Shown here one piece after another: positions 9,001 to 18,147 of a stretch of 64,000 nt of DNA. Source of the stretch: Saccharomycopsis crataegensis (Eukaryota; Ascomycota; Saccharomycetes; Ascoideales; Saccharomycopsidaceae); contig NW_027043838.1 in NCBI RefSeq assembly GCF_037102585.1, forward strand, positions 434,001 through 498,000, in the 5' to 3' direction. Numbering within the stretch: the stretch's first letter is position 1; the number at the start of each line of letters is the position of its first letter. The notes under the pieces were generated by a model that did not search any database, was not told where the DNA came from, and saw nothing but the letters and a program-made list of their open reading frames with translations. The position numbers and the translations under genes were made by a program.

Positions 9001-12000
9001 TAGTCCATTCTGCATTAATGGATTTAACTACAAATAATCTTGTTGTATATAATCAATTGAGCGGTGAGGTATCTCTGACAGAACTTGGAAAAATTGCTTC
9101 CTATTATTATATCAACAATGAATCTATGAACGTTTATATTGATAATTTGAAGCCGTTTTTATCTCCTGTTGATTTGCTTCGGGTCTTTGCTTTATCAGGT
9201 GAGTTCAAATACATTCCTTCTCGCCAGGAGGAAAAATTCGAAATTAAGACTCTCATTGGTAAAGTTCCAATTCCCGTTAAGGAATTAGAAGATGATCCAT
9301 TGGCTAAGGTGAACGTTTTGTTACAGGCTTATATTTCAAGACTAAAATTAAATGGATTTGCTTTGATGTCTGATATGATCTATATCACACAATCTGCCAA
9401 CAGAATCTTTAGAGCAATTTACGAAATTTGTTTGAGAAAGAATTGGGCTCAACTAGCTAAGACTACTTTGGATTTGTGCAAAATGATTGAACGTAGGATT
9501 TGGTTATCCAATTCTCCTTTTCGCCAATTCACTGATTGCCCATCTGAGATAATTAGAAAAACAGAAGCTTCTAGAGTTCCATGGTCGTACTACTTATCAC
9601 TCGAAACTCCTCAAGAGATAGGCCAAGCTATTGGGACAGAAAAATTTAGCAGAAAAGCATTTGAAATGATACAACAATTTCCAAAGGTTAGAATTCCCGA
9701 AATTGAAGTTTTGCCAATCACTACCAGTCTATTAAAGTTTGAATTGACAATTATGCCAGAATGGGAATGGAATTATGAAATTCATGGTGCCAGTGAGAGG
9801 TTTTTATTGCTAGTGGAAGATGTGAATGGTGAAAAGATTTTGTATAATGATATTTTTTTAGTCAGACAGGAATTTGTCAATGAACAACATTTTGTTGAGT
9901 TCACCATCAACTTGCCGGTTAGTGATTCCAACAAACAGCAGATTATTCCACCAAACTATTTTATCACTTTGATTTCGGAAAGATGGTTGAATTGTGAATA
10001 CAGAACCCCAGTTACATTCTTTAATATCAAATTACCAAAGAAGTTTTCTACCCCAACAGAGGTTGTGGATATGCCATTAGTTCCTTCCAGTCAATTAAAG
10101 ATGAAGGAATTTGAAAAATATTTCACAAAGGTTAGGAATTTCAAGAATTTCAATAGGTTGCAATCTCAAGTTTTTGATGCTGTGTACAATTCGAATGATA
10201 ATATTTTCTGTGGTATTTCTAAAGGCTCAGGTAAAACTCTTATCGCAGAATTGGCAATCTTCAATTATTGGAAATCACAAAAGCCTGGAAGGGTGATTTA
10301 CATTAACCCGAATGAAGAACAAGTTGATAGTTTGTATAGGTTATGGACCAAGTATTTTTCTGGGATTGCTGGTGGTAAACAAATAGCAAAATTGAGCTCC
10401 AGTGGTGAATTAGCTATCAATTCAAAGAAAGTTGCTGACAACCATTTGATTTTGTCCACTCCAGAAAACTTCAACCTTTTGATTAAAAGATGGACCAAAC
10501 AACGGAAAATTATCAGTAAGATTGATTTATTGATTCTCGATGATGTACATACTGTCGGACAAGGTGTCATCGGTGCTGCTTATGAAGCCATTGTCTCCAC
10601 CACCAGGTTTGTGATGAACCAATTAGAAAAAGAAGACGATTTCAGAGTGGTTGCTTTAGGCTCTTCCATTGCTAATGGTAGAGATTTTTCTGAATGGTTA
10701 GGTGTATCGAAGGGCAAGATTTTTAATTTTGCTGCCACTGAAAGAAGTCAACCTATTGAAATTCATTTAAGATCCTTGAATATCAACCATTATCCATCGT
10801 TCGTCACATCGTTATTGAAGTCAAGCTACAAATACGTCAAACAATATGTGGAGAGTAGTGGTGGAAAAACATTAGTATTTTCATCTACTAGAAAGCAAGC
10901 CATTGATATTGCAACTAACTTCATCAAATTTGCAAAACATGATAACTATTCTTTTGCAGGCGCTCAAATGGCTACAAAACATGAAAAGTTGATTGATCAA
11001 ATTTCAGACACTGTATTAAAGAGTTTATTGCGCAATGGTTTTGGTATTTATTACAAGAATATGGCTGAAGCTGACAGATTAATTACTGATCGTTTGTTCA
11101 ATGCTCATATTATCAAAGTTATCTTTGCTAGTAGAGAAGCTTGTTATTTCACTCCTCAGGCTAATCTTGTGATGGTTTTGGGAACACAATATTTTGAAGG
11201 ATCAGAGCACAGATATGTTGATTATACTGCAAGTGAGTTGTTAGAAATGATTGGTAACGCAGTGCGAAACTCTGCCGTGAACGAATATTATGATGAGGCC
11301 TTGGGAAAAGCAGTTATATTTACAACCACTGGTAAAAGAGAATATTATAAGAGATTCTTGAATTTTGCGATTCCAGTGGAAAGCAATTTCAATTATTTCA
11401 TCAATGATTCTTTTATCGATGAAATTGCTAGCGGTGTCATTTCTACTAAGCAAGATTGTATGGATTGGTTAACCTACAGCTTCTTTTACAGAAGGCTACA
11501 ATTGAATCCTAGTTATTACGGAGTCAAGGATACCACCCCTCTTGGCTTATCTGAATATTTGTCTGAAATGATTGAAGATTCGTTGAAAGAACTAGAAGAT
11601 GCTAAAATGATCGAGATTGAAGAAGAAGAAAATGAGGAAGCAGAAGAAGAAGAAGCAGAAGAAGAAGAGAAGATCAGCCCTTTGAATGGTGCTTTGATTG
11701 CTTCTCACCATGGTGTCTCATTTACTACCGTTCAAACATTTAATGTTAACTTATTGGCCAAATCGAACTTAAAATTCCAAATGAGGTATTTACTTGAGAT
11801 CTTGTCACTTGCGTCAGAATTCGGGTCTCTAGTGACAATCCGGAAAAACGAGTCGTCGATCTTGAACAGGCTATACAACAGAATTCCTTTGAAGTCATCT
11901 TCATTTACAAAATCACCTACGAGTTTTGAAAGCTCCATTAGTTTGAAGATTTTTATTTTGATCCAAGCTCATTTCTTGAGATTCAGTTTATCACCTGAAC

Positions 12001-12731
12001 TCCAATCTGACATGAAAATTATTTTGTCAGTTGTTCTTAAGCTTTTGAACTGCATGATTGATTTGTTGTCAAGTGATGGTAATTTAATTGTATTACGCTT
12101 GATGACGTTATCACAGCTAATCAGTCAAGCAGTTTGGGAAAAGGATGAATCAATTTCTTTGAAGCAAATACCTTTTATAAATGAGAAAATATTGAAGAGA
12201 TGTGATGAGATGAAAATTAGAAATGTCAATGAATTTATTGAGATCGATGATGACAATGAAAAGTTGAAGCTTTTGGGTAAAGATATTGCTGATGATGAGT
12301 TCAAATTAAATAAAGTGATTAATTTCTTGAACAATTATCCAATTATAAATAATGTGACTTACAGGATCAATGATGAAGAAAATTTGAATACTAGTGATGA
12401 TATTGCTATTTCAGTGACAATACAGAAAGACGAGGGCGTTGAAGATGACGAGGAATTGATCATCAATTCTGAGTTTTATCCCTTCGAGAAATTTGAGAAT
12501 TGGTGGATTGTGATTGGTGATATAAACACCAGGACTTTATATGCTATTAGAAAAGTGGTTCTTAAAAAAGAAGAACAGACTTTTAAGTTATCATTCAATG
12601 TGAACGAAGCAGGTAAACATGATTTGAATATTTGGCTTGTTTGTGATTCCTATTATGAAACTGAGGAAGTGAGTTTTTCTATAAGTGTTGCTCAAGCAGA
12701 AGATAATAGTGAAGAAGAAGAGGAGGAATGA
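6036..12731 (+). CDS. BRR2: U5 snRNP RNA helicase Brr2
   Basis: The product (2231 aa; yeast Brr2 2163) unwinds U4/U6 during spliceosome activation in the nucleus. The N-terminus (FKYDEMSNKVLKADRRF, then KSLKGQISKKEMGS) is the Brr2 signature and separates it from Slh1. Cassette 1 has Walker A APTGAGKT (536-543), DEIH (649-652), a LSATLPN motif, and LGRAGRPRYD, followed by winged-helix and Sec63 regions. Cassette 2 keeps GSGKT (1394-1401) but has DDVH (1502-1505) and LGSSIA in place of SAT, matching the known inactive but nucleotide-binding second cassette. Two Glu-rich insertions (about residues 1859-1880 and the extreme C-terminus) and an acidic stretch near residue 220-240 stand out. CUG codons at residues 595 and 1014 sit at positions where Ser is plausible. 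The gene is intronless. Confidence 0.96.
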   Translation: MSGKPNNDLDRFKYDEMSNKVLKADRRFVSKRNDQDSIKSQPKSLKGQISKKEMGSRIREQKAYENLEDGDANSEKQKLKKQYEKEEKRFEEKKKKSQTHGLLGSGTSLLDSNIEGLLYYPKNEDTKKTYESILQWVYNEFSQEATHEVIRSAVDALLSILKDESIANKKKECEKILNVCLSDNNFNQLLELCEQITDYHQQGEQASHGDDGDAMTVLFEDEEKEEEEEDGEEEDVHQDGIVEDKEVLTEEQDKAMNIDGLHDETEVLKFQDFTKRKLMVESIDPQWIKTSLRDVLHSLESNRMDDLSLKIFKILSDYKSISDANLRAELSELLKDNTENKDLANFISLLCDNRYKIVFRLQLLEFEEDEMGKLKVIQEMNDLELYSLMEEFEEFENSLSKKHTKKRKLNSGEATKQSNSESAQSKAIEEPIITKRQPKYVQLESLKFDQGSHLMTQSKINLPKGSLKKVKKSYEEIHVPAPAKPDMSHLKLVPIKDLPEWAQVVFPESETNTLNPIQSSVYSTAFGSDNNILLCAPTGAGKTNVAMLTMLRAIHNFRNPESGKINSNNFKIVYIAPLKALVQEQVREFSRRLKLLGLTVGELTGDSSMTKQQIKETQVIVTTPEKWDVITRKNNDTSYTNLVTLIIIDEIHLLHDERGPVLESIVARTLRQAEDLDTRIRLVGLSATLPNYKDVAEFLQVDFDSGLYYFNASYRPCPLAQQFIGITEQKAIKKINAINEACYDKVLENAGKFQVIIFVHSRKDTVKTATYLRDKLLESENLNRLLKTDMGSQEILKQESEVVKDPGLKDLIPTGFAVHHAGLSKEDRSVAEDLFAEGYVQVLVSTATLAWGVNLPAHTVIIKGTQVYSPEKGAWTELSPQDILQMLGRAGRPRYDKNGEGIIITSHSEMQYYLAILNQQLPIESQLVSKLVDNLNAEIVGGTIKSLKEGVEWLGYSYLYYRMLHSPSVYHVGADYADDVELVNKRTDLVHSALMDLTTNNLVVYNQLSGEVSLTELGKIASYYYINNESMNVYIDNLKPFLSPVDLLRVFALSGEFKYIPSRQEEKFEIKTLIGKVPIPVKELEDDPLAKVNVLLQAYISRLKLNGFALMSDMIYITQSANRIFRAIYEICLRKNWAQLAKTTLDLCKMIERRIWLSNSPFRQFTDCPSEIIRKTEASRVPWSYYLSLETPQEIGQAIGTEKFSRKAFEMIQQFPKVRIPEIEVLPITTSLLKFELTIMPEWEWNYEIHGASERFLLLVEDVNGEKILYNDIFLVRQEFVNEQHFVEFTINLPVSDSNKQQIIPPNYFITLISERWLNCEYRTPVTFFNIKLPKKFSTPTEVVDMPLVPSSQLKMKEFEKYFTKVRNFKNFNRLQSQVFDAVYNSNDNIFCGISKGSGKTLIAELAIFNYWKSQKPGRVIYINPNEEQVDSLYRLWTKYFSGIAGGKQIAKLSSSGELAINSKKVADNHLILSTPENFNLLIKRWTKQRKIISKIDLLILDDVHTVGQGVIGAAYEAIVSTTRFVMNQLEKEDDFRVVALGSSIANGRDFSEWLGVSKGKIFNFAATERSQPIEIHLRSLNINHYPSFVTSLLKSSYKYVKQYVESSGGKTLVFSSTRKQAIDIATNFIKFAKHDNYSFAGAQMATKHEKLIDQISDTVLKSLLRNGFGIYYKNMAEADRLITDRLFNAHIIKVIFASREACYFTPQANLVMVLGTQYFEGSEHRYVDYTASELLEMIGNAVRNSAVNEYYDEALGKAVIFTTTGKREYYKRFLNFAIPVESNFNYFINDSFIDEIASGVISTKQDCMDWLTYSFFYRRLQLNPSYYGVKDTTPLGLSEYLSEMIEDSLKELEDAKMIEIEEEENEEAEEEEAEEEEKISPLNGALIASHHGVSFTTVQTFNVNLLAKSNLKFQMRYLLEILSLASEFGSLVTIRKNESSILNRLYNRIPLKSSSFTKSPTSFESSISLKIFILIQAHFLRFSLSPELQSDMKIILSVVLKLLNCMIDLLSSDGNLIVLRLMTLSQLISQAVWEKDESISLKQIPFINEKILKRCDEMKIRNVNEFIEIDDDNEKLKLLGKDIADDEFKLNKVINFLNNYPIINNVTYRINDEENLNTSDDIAISVTIQKDEGVEDDEELIINSEFYPFEKFENWWIVIGDINTRTLYAIRKVVLKKEEQTFKLSFNVNEAGKHDLNIWLVCDSYYETEEVSFSISVAQAEDNSEEEEEE

Positions 12732-13053
12732 TGTTCTCCACATATGATTTATTTTTTATTTGTCTTATTATTTCAACTTTATTCTATATATATATATATA
12801 TATATTTCAGATTACTTTACTAGTGTACTATAAATATAGAGTGTAATGTTACCTTTTGATTTACTGCCATATTGTAGTCATGGCATTGATGTATCCACTG
12901 TAAACAACCCATCTTGTTGGTATACATACGCGGCTACGGAGGAAAAATCGTAGAAGGTCCCAAAACACCTTGGTTCGGTATCTTAAAGAATACTACATCG
13001 AGTGAGTGTCCCGCGTACCTATCCATTGCCACAACAAATTCGAAATTATCACA
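12732..13053. promoter_or_regulatory. BRR2-AIM21 intergenic region
   Basis: This 322-bp tandem gap holds the BRR2 3' end and the AIM21-like promoter. A (TA)n run lies at about 12786-12806, likely part of the BRR2 polyadenylation region. A GC-rich patch (ACGCGGCTACGGAGG) near 12929 is in the promoter half. No small gene is visible. Confidence 0.4.
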
Positions 13054-14559
13054 ATGAGTGAAGAATCCCAAAAGAAATTGCCTCCAACAATTCCAAAAAG
13101 ACCTTCGTCTTCGAGGCTTACTAAAAGTGCTTCAAATATTTCTGACACCTCATCAAACCTGAGGGATATAGTATCGGATAAGGATCAAACTGGGGAGGAC
13201 TCGGAAGGTACAACCACAGAAGAACCTGAGATCTCAGAAAATACGGCAGTAACTGAAACTTCTGATGAAGTAGTTAAGAATGTTATGGAAGAGGAAACTG
13301 GTTCTCAAGATGATGTTGTGTCAGAATCTAAATTGGGTTCCCAGATTGAACCATCGCAAGCATTGGAAAGTGATAAAAAGGAGGAAATTTTACCACAAAT
13401 TACTGAAAAAAGACATCCCCCAGTAGTACCAAAGCGAATTTCTAGAACCAGTACCTTGGAATTCATGGACAGTGAACCAACAAATGAAGAAGAGTGTGAG
13501 CTGTCTGTGATCAAAGATAATGAGCAGGTTGTGCCACCTATTGCTCCTAAAAAAATTTCCAGGACTAACAGTATGGCTAGTTCCGGTGTTTCGGATCTGT
13601 TGAGCCAAGAAGAGTCTGGATCAATTGAGGAATCTGTAATTGAAGAGAAAAAGGAGGATGTGTCGGCGTCAATGGCCAAAAGGCCATCTATTCCAAGGAG
13701 ACCAGCAAGACCAGCTTCCAATACCAACACTCCTCCGCCTATCAAAAAGAAACCTCCTGTGGTTCCAAAGAAGCCTTCATCGAAGATACTTGCGTTCCAG
13801 AACATGTTGGCCCAACAGCAGCAGGAGCAAAGTAATAGTAACCCATCCAGATTCGTGCCTGAAGTAATCCGCCGCAAGTCGAGCGGAATTTCTTCGGAAG
13901 AAGATAGTGAATCGGAAAAGAAAAGGTCTAATATATCCAAAAACTTGAACGGGATATTCGGGACAGCGTTGCCTGGTATGGCCCCTCCTGGTATGGGTTT
14001 CTTTCCAGAAAAAATCCCAAAAGCCCTGTCCTCATCTTCCTCATTAGTGGAAGATAATTCAGTTAGTCAAACACCAGAAAATGCAGACGATACTGCCAAA
14101 GAAACCGAGCCAAAAAAGCTTAGTGATATCAGAAGGGGGCGGGTTAAGGCATCAGGGAGAAGAAGATTGCCTACTGCTGCTGTGAAAAAAGTGGAAACTA
14201 AGTCTCAAGATAATAACAAATTCTCAGTTCATGTTGCAGACCTTTGGGAAGTTGTATTAACCGAACCTATTTCTAATACAGGAAATAGTGATGATGACTC
14301 AAGTGGGTCACCAGTTGAAGAAGCGCGAAAAATTGAGGACGAAAAGATGATTGAGAAGGACGAAAAGGAGGAAGAACCTGTGGAAAAAAAAGATGCGTTA
14401 GATATTCTGGTGGAGGAATCAGAGGAACCTATTGATGAAACTGATATTGCGGAATCTGCAAAAACTCAGGAGAATCAAGATTCAATACCAGAATCTGAAA
14501 CAGGCACAAAAGTGCCAATAGAAGAATCAGTAAGTGATATAAAAGATTCAAGTGACTAA
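13054..14559 (+). CDS. AIM21: Aim21-like actin-patch protein with Pro-rich SH3 ligands
   Basis: The ATG at 13054 gives 501 aa; an upstream in-frame stretch begins only with GTG. The protein is disordered and acidic with a series of PxxP motifs: PPTIPKRPSSSR, PPVVPKRISRT, PPIAPKKISRTNS, RPSIPRRPARP and KPPVVPKKPSSK. These fit the class recognised by the Abp1 SH3 domain. The late basic motif (SDIRRGRVKASGRRRLPT) resembles the conserved segment of yeast Aim21, which with Tda2 binds barbed ends and controls actin assembly at cortical patches. Repeated paralogous PKxxSRT blocks suggest internal duplication. Orthology rests on motif pattern and not on a folded domain, so it is moderately certain. 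It is convergent with ALG3, 144 bp apart. Confidence 0.65.
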   Translation: MSEESQKKLPPTIPKRPSSSRLTKSASNISDTSSNLRDIVSDKDQTGEDSEGTTTEEPEISENTAVTETSDEVVKNVMEEETGSQDDVVSESKLGSQIEPSQALESDKKEEILPQITEKRHPPVVPKRISRTSTLEFMDSEPTNEEECELSVIKDNEQVVPPIAPKKISRTNSMASSGVSDLLSQEESGSIEESVIEEKKEDVSASMAKRPSIPRRPARPASNTNTPPPIKKKPPVVPKKPSSKILAFQNMLAQQQQEQSNSNPSRFVPEVIRRKSSGISSEEDSESEKKRSNISKNLNGIFGTALPGMAPPGMGFFPEKIPKALSSSSSLVEDNSVSQTPENADDTAKETEPKKLSDIRRGRVKASGRRRLPTAAVKKVETKSQDNNKFSVHVADLWEVVLTEPISNTGNSDDDSSGSPVEEARKIEDEKMIEKDEKEEEPVEKKDALDILVEESEEPIDETDIAESAKTQENQDSIPESETGTKVPIEESVSDIKDSSD

Positions 14560-14703
14560 TGGTTGCTACAAACAAAACAGTAAAAGATTATCGGAATGAG
14601 CTTTAGAGATTAGAATAAGTTTTATATATATATAATGGTGAGAATAAAAAAAGAAAGAAAGAAAAAAAAAAAAAAAAAGAAACCCAAGTTAATTATTAGT
14701 GTT

Positions 14704-16143
14704 TTATTTGTTTTTTTTTGACTCATCTTCTTTGAGGAGGACATTGTAGTCTCTGAAATGGTTGTTACGCCAAATACTTCCCAACAAAAACAATAGCATC
14801 ATCACTAACAGAAGTGAGCTCTTCTCATTAGGAGGATATGTACACCAGCATAATTCATGCAATAAATGAAATACCGGAATGAAGTAATAATTCCAGCCAG
14901 CGAGCGCATATAAAAATGGCAACTGGAAGTAATACCACGATAAGAACTGGTAATGTAATGATCTTGAACAAATCACGCCAATTAAATTCGAGATTGACAA
15001 GACATAAAAAATGTATGCCGAAGAGACACTAGTGTTGTTCAAATTGTTGTTCAAATGTGCTTTGAAAGGATTTACGAGAGATTTGACAATAACAGTCAAT
15101 GGGTTGAAATTGGTACACCACCTGCTAACCACGAACCCAGCCAAGAGTACCCCATTGATGCAAAGCAAGAGCTTATGGAAACTATCATTTTGGAAAACAT
15201 CCTCTGGTAAAAACCTCCAGTTGATGGTCCATTCATAAAAGAACTTTCTATTGAAATTGAAAGCGTTGGATAAGTAAGCGTTTCTAATTTCCATCGCCTC
15301 AAGGCCATATAAATCAAATGGTTGTAAGAAGTCCCAGGCAACGCACACTTGGACCGCTAAAATGGTGATTATATGGACAACGATTGTAACTAGGCGACCA
15401 CCATGGAATAAGTAAAGAATGTAAAAAAGGCCAGGTGCAAATAAAAGGGCATTCATCTTGATGGAAAGGGCATACGAATAAACTGCTGAAGTGAAAAATA
15501 ACAACCAAGCTCTGGCCTGTCCATCAGGTATTTTTGTAGTAACCTGTAACAAAAGAATGACAAGCCCCATGAAAAATGTGACGAAGCAATCATTAAAAAG
15601 TCTCAATACATATATGGAGTGCATTCTTTTGCTCAATAATAATATACTAAATATCCAAGGTTTCTTAAGCAAGAATTTTTCGCCAGTTCTGTTGGAAAAT
15701 TGGTAGACAAAGATGTAAAGGACAAACGTTACTGTTAACAAGAATCGAAAGACTTGTTGAATCATAACTAATCCATCGGTCTTATAAATACTGTCCAATA
15801 GCGAATATATTTGGATGAAACCGGCTGGATACACAATCGGACCAGAATCACCATAAATGTTATTATAATTCAATTCCCCGTTTTTCACTAATTGAACCTG
15901 TTGTCTATACGTGGTGAAATCAATTTCTGTGTAATCAACATTGTGAATGATCACCTTGTTTAACATAGATTCGGCAAGACATGTTAACACATAGTACAAG
16001 AGTATTGCATTTGGATCATTCAACATGTATTTAATTCCGTCCAATACATCGAGAAGTAGGTTCTTGAAAGTGAACTCTGGAAGTGGTGGCTTTTCTTCAC
16101 TTTTTTCACCATCGTAAGATATCAGCTGTTCCGGCGCTGACAT
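14704..16143 (-). CDS. ALG3: Dol-P-Man:Man5GlcNAc2-PP-dolichol alpha-1,3-mannosyltransferase
   Basis: The product (479 aa; yeast Alg3 458) adds the first luminal mannose to Man5GlcNAc2-PP-dolichol in N-glycan precursor assembly at the ER. The first luminal loop carries VDYTEIDFTTYRQQV with the acidic residues typical of the family, followed by the NIYGDSGPIVYPAGF motif. RMHSIYVLRLFNDC is another conserved block. About ten to eleven hydrophobic segments are present. The C-terminus ends KKNK, a KKxx ER-retrieval signal. It is transcribed toward AIM21 and follows the unrecognised 345-aa gene in tandem, 199 bp downstream of its stop. ATG at 16143 is the first in frame. Confidence 0.95.
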   Translation of the reverse strand: MSAPEQLISYDGEKSEEKPPLPEFTFKNLLLDVLDGIKYMLNDPNAILLYYVLTCLAESMLNKVIIHNVDYTEIDFTTYRQQVQLVKNGELNYNNIYGDSGPIVYPAGFIQIYSLLDSIYKTDGLVMIQQVFRFLLTVTFVLYIFVYQFSNRTGEKFLLKKPWIFSILLLSKRMHSIYVLRLFNDCFVTFFMGLVILLLQVTTKIPDGQARAWLLFFTSAVYSYALSIKMNALLFAPGLFYILYLFHGGRLVTIVVHIITILAVQVCVAWDFLQPFDLYGLEAMEIRNAYLSNAFNFNRKFFYEWTINWRFLPEDVFQNDSFHKLLLCINGVLLAGFVVSRWCTNFNPLTVIVKSLVNPFKAHLNNNLNNTSVSSAYIFYVLSISNLIGVICSRSLHYQFLSWYYFQLPFLYALAGWNYYFIPVFHLLHELCWCTYPPNEKSSLLLVMMLLFLLGSIWRNNHFRDYNVLLKEDESKKNK

Positions 16144-16342
16144 ACTTTATTATGATTATTATGAAGAATAATTTTCATGTGTTAGCATAGAGACAAGAGA
16201 ACGGCTCAGAAATAATTCTCGTGAGAAAAACACTCTGGTAGGAAGCATTGGTCATCACTATATTGCATTGGTATGCATATATAAGCTCTACAAATTGTAA
16301 GATTGTAGTTACAAAACAGATGGCCATAACATAAATATTGAT

Positions 16343-17380
16343 CTATGACGCATTGCTCTTTTGACTTGTATTTGCCAACATATTGCATATTTTCTCATAT
16401 AATATGTGTCTCAATTTTTTTGATTTCAACCCTTCATTTTTCAAATTGATACTTGATTCTATCACTTGAGATTTTGTGCTATATTTGGATGGTACTGGTT
16501 TAATTATGTCCCTGTGATTCTTGGCATAGCAGCTTTCTATTGAATTCAGAAAATTGTGTTGCTGGGGAAGAATAGCATCAACTTGTATACTTTGAAGTTT
16601 ATTCAAATTCCATTGTTCAACTTTTTCTTTCAATTTTTTATTGCAAGCCCTAATATTTTTCCATTGGGTCATTATTGATAGAAATGCACTGATGCAAATT
16701 TCTTCGGAGTCAATCTCATTGAAGTTAAAAATTATCTGGTAATTGTATGAATTAATATTTGACTTCTTTGAATTCTTTTCATCACCCATGTTGATTGCCA
16801 ATGCTATTCTCTTATGGACCGGTTGGGAAAATAATGAATCGGTGACAGAAGAATCTATTCTTTCCAAATATTTTGAATCATATAACCATCGATATCCAAA
16901 TGAATTATCGGTTTTATCATCTTTATGGATCCCGAAACTATTGGATTTTAGATTGCCACTATGATATTTAATAATCTTCAATTTATAAGGGTCATTTGGA
17001 ATGGCAAAGCTTGTCTTTTTTGATTGAAATAAATTATGACCAGCTTTCTCTGCGAGTATTATAGTCCAAATTACCTTTTGGGTTGCAGCTTCTTTGACAA
17101 ACCAAAAATTTTTCAAAGGTTTAGTGCTTTCAATCAAGAATAATGGAGCTCCTTTATCATCATAAATGTGGAATTTCGGGTTTACGCCATCAAGCTGCTG
17201 CTGAACAACATCATTTCTTATTGAAATACTGGCTAGATGAGACGTATCATATTCCAATGAGAGAATGGGGTAAGATTCGATACATTTATCTTCATATTGC
17301 TTCTTGTGATATGAGGCCAAAGTTGCAAAACTAAATGAAGAAATAAGAAATGCCACGCCAATTGGCAAGAGTTCTGTCAT
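16343..17380 (-). CDS. Unrecognised protein with N-terminal membrane anchor, 345 aa
   Basis: The ATG at 17380 begins a 345-aa protein I cannot assign. The first 20 residues (MTELLPIGVAFLISSFSFAT) form one hydrophobic segment that could be a signal anchor. The remainder is soluble, Lys/Ser/Asn-rich, and has blocks reading FHIYDDKGAPLFLIES and FWFVKEAATQKVIWTIILAE. These alternate hydrophobic and polar residues like a beta barrel and remotely recall LURP-one/tubby-like folds, but this is only an impression. No catalytic motif is seen. It lies in tandem upstream of ALG3 and is divergent from NRM1 by 767 bp. It is probably real given its length and regular codon use. Confidence 0.75.
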   Translation of the reverse strand: MTELLPIGVAFLISSFSFATLASYHKKQYEDKCIESYPILSLEYDTSHLASISIRNDVVQQQLDGVNPKFHIYDDKGAPLFLIESTKPLKNFWFVKEAATQKVIWTIILAEKAGHNLFQSKKTSFAIPNDPYKLKIIKYHSGNLKSNSFGIHKDDKTDNSFGYRWLYDSKYLERIDSSVTDSLFSQPVHKRIALAINMGDEKNSKKSNINSYNYQIIFNFNEIDSEEICISAFLSIMTQWKNIRACNKKLKEKVEQWNLNKLQSIQVDAILPQQHNFLNSIESCYAKNHRDIIKPVPSKYSTKSQVIESSINLKNEGLKSKKLRHILYEKICNMLANTSQKSNAS

Positions 17381-17807
17381 TTATCATGTATATCTATATA
17401 TTATTTTTTAGTTATGGTATTTTTTTTGTTATATTTATTTTGGTGAAACTTCAATACAATCGATAGCTACAAGAGTAAGAAAGAAGGGAAGCGATATCTA
17501 GAATTTATGGGTCAGGTGTGGACTGCAAAAAATCAAATTACATTCTTTGTGGGTGTTTGTGTAACTAACGAAGTGTTTATAGTTTTTCCGAGCACATGAA
17601 AGGACATGGAATAAAGTGGAGGAAGGATAAAGCTTGAATATCAGTCAAGGTGGGGAGGCGATGGAGTATATACCGAAGCATATATAGCACCACTATATAC
17701 AATGCGCTTTCTATTTCTTTCCTTGTTTTGTTGCTTTTCTACTCGCATTTTCTATTTCTGATGGTCACTGTATTTGAAATCAAACCATTATTCCACCTTC
17801 TTTTCCA

Positions 17808-17883
17808 TGTGGATTTTGACACAAAACAGTTTTGTTTTTGTGGATTTTGACACAAAACAGTTTTGTGTCAAAATCCACAAAAA
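17808..17883. repeat. 49-bp perfect palindrome with adjacent partial direct copy
   Basis: Two 24-bp arms (17835-17858 and 17860-17883) are exact reverse complements around a single A at 17859. The core of each arm reads TGTGGATTTTGACACAAAAC. Immediately upstream, 17808-17834 is a direct copy of the left arm and centre (27 bp), so the block is one and a half units. It could fold into a near-loopless hairpin or cruciform, or bind a dimeric factor in tandem. It may also arise from template switching during replication or from an assembly error. Confidence 0.9.
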
Positions 17884-17977
17884 GCCCTAAACACCCCCAT
17901 CATATAACAACAACACCCCGCGTGACACACACACAAAAGAAGAAAAAAATTAAAAAAATTAAAAAAAAAAAAATTTT

Positions 17978-17983
17978 ACGCGT
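17978..17983. promoter_or_regulatory. MCB (MluI cell-cycle box) upstream of NRM1
   Basis: ACGCGT lies 165 bp before the NRM1 ATG. MCB is the binding core of MBF, and NRM1-type repressors in other yeasts are themselves MBF targets that shut MBF off after G1/S. The box is a direct sequence match; its use here is inferred. Confidence 0.6.
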
Positions 17984-18147
17984 CATCTTAGAGACTAGAC
18001 TCCCTGCGCCCGTCTAATTAAGTCCTTTTTTTTTTTCTGCTGGCTCTTTCCTGCTGACTCCTTGACTATCACTGAAGATAAAGAGATATAATTGTTACAA
18101 ATAGAATACTTTATAGGTGTCATCTCATAATAAAAAAGAAAAGCAAA

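Larger units (their letters stand above)
17381..18147. promoter_or_regulatory. Divergent promoter of the 345-aa gene and NRM1
   Basis: This 767-bp divergent region contains the 49-bp palindrome (17835-17883), a C-rich patch (about 17890-17925), A/T homopolymer runs at 17940-17975 and an MCB box at 17978-17983. No ATG-initiated gene is convincing inside it; frames that stay open through 17650-18017 simply cross the repeat. Confidence 0.6.

Noticed and set aside
13006-13053. N-terminal extension of the AIM21-like protein
   Set aside because: The extension begins with GTG; the first ATG is at 13054 and yields a sensible start.
13305-13940. 211-codon ORF antisense to AIM21
   Set aside because: It is the mirror of a Ser/Glu/Pro-rich coding region and has no independent support.
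17891-17919. Two ACACCCC words 22 bp apart, resembling a telomerase RNA template with repeat redundancy
   Set aside because: They lie in a short promoter region in low-complexity C/A-rich DNA, no supporting telomeric repeat or RNA structure is visible, and the telomere repeat of this species is unknown.
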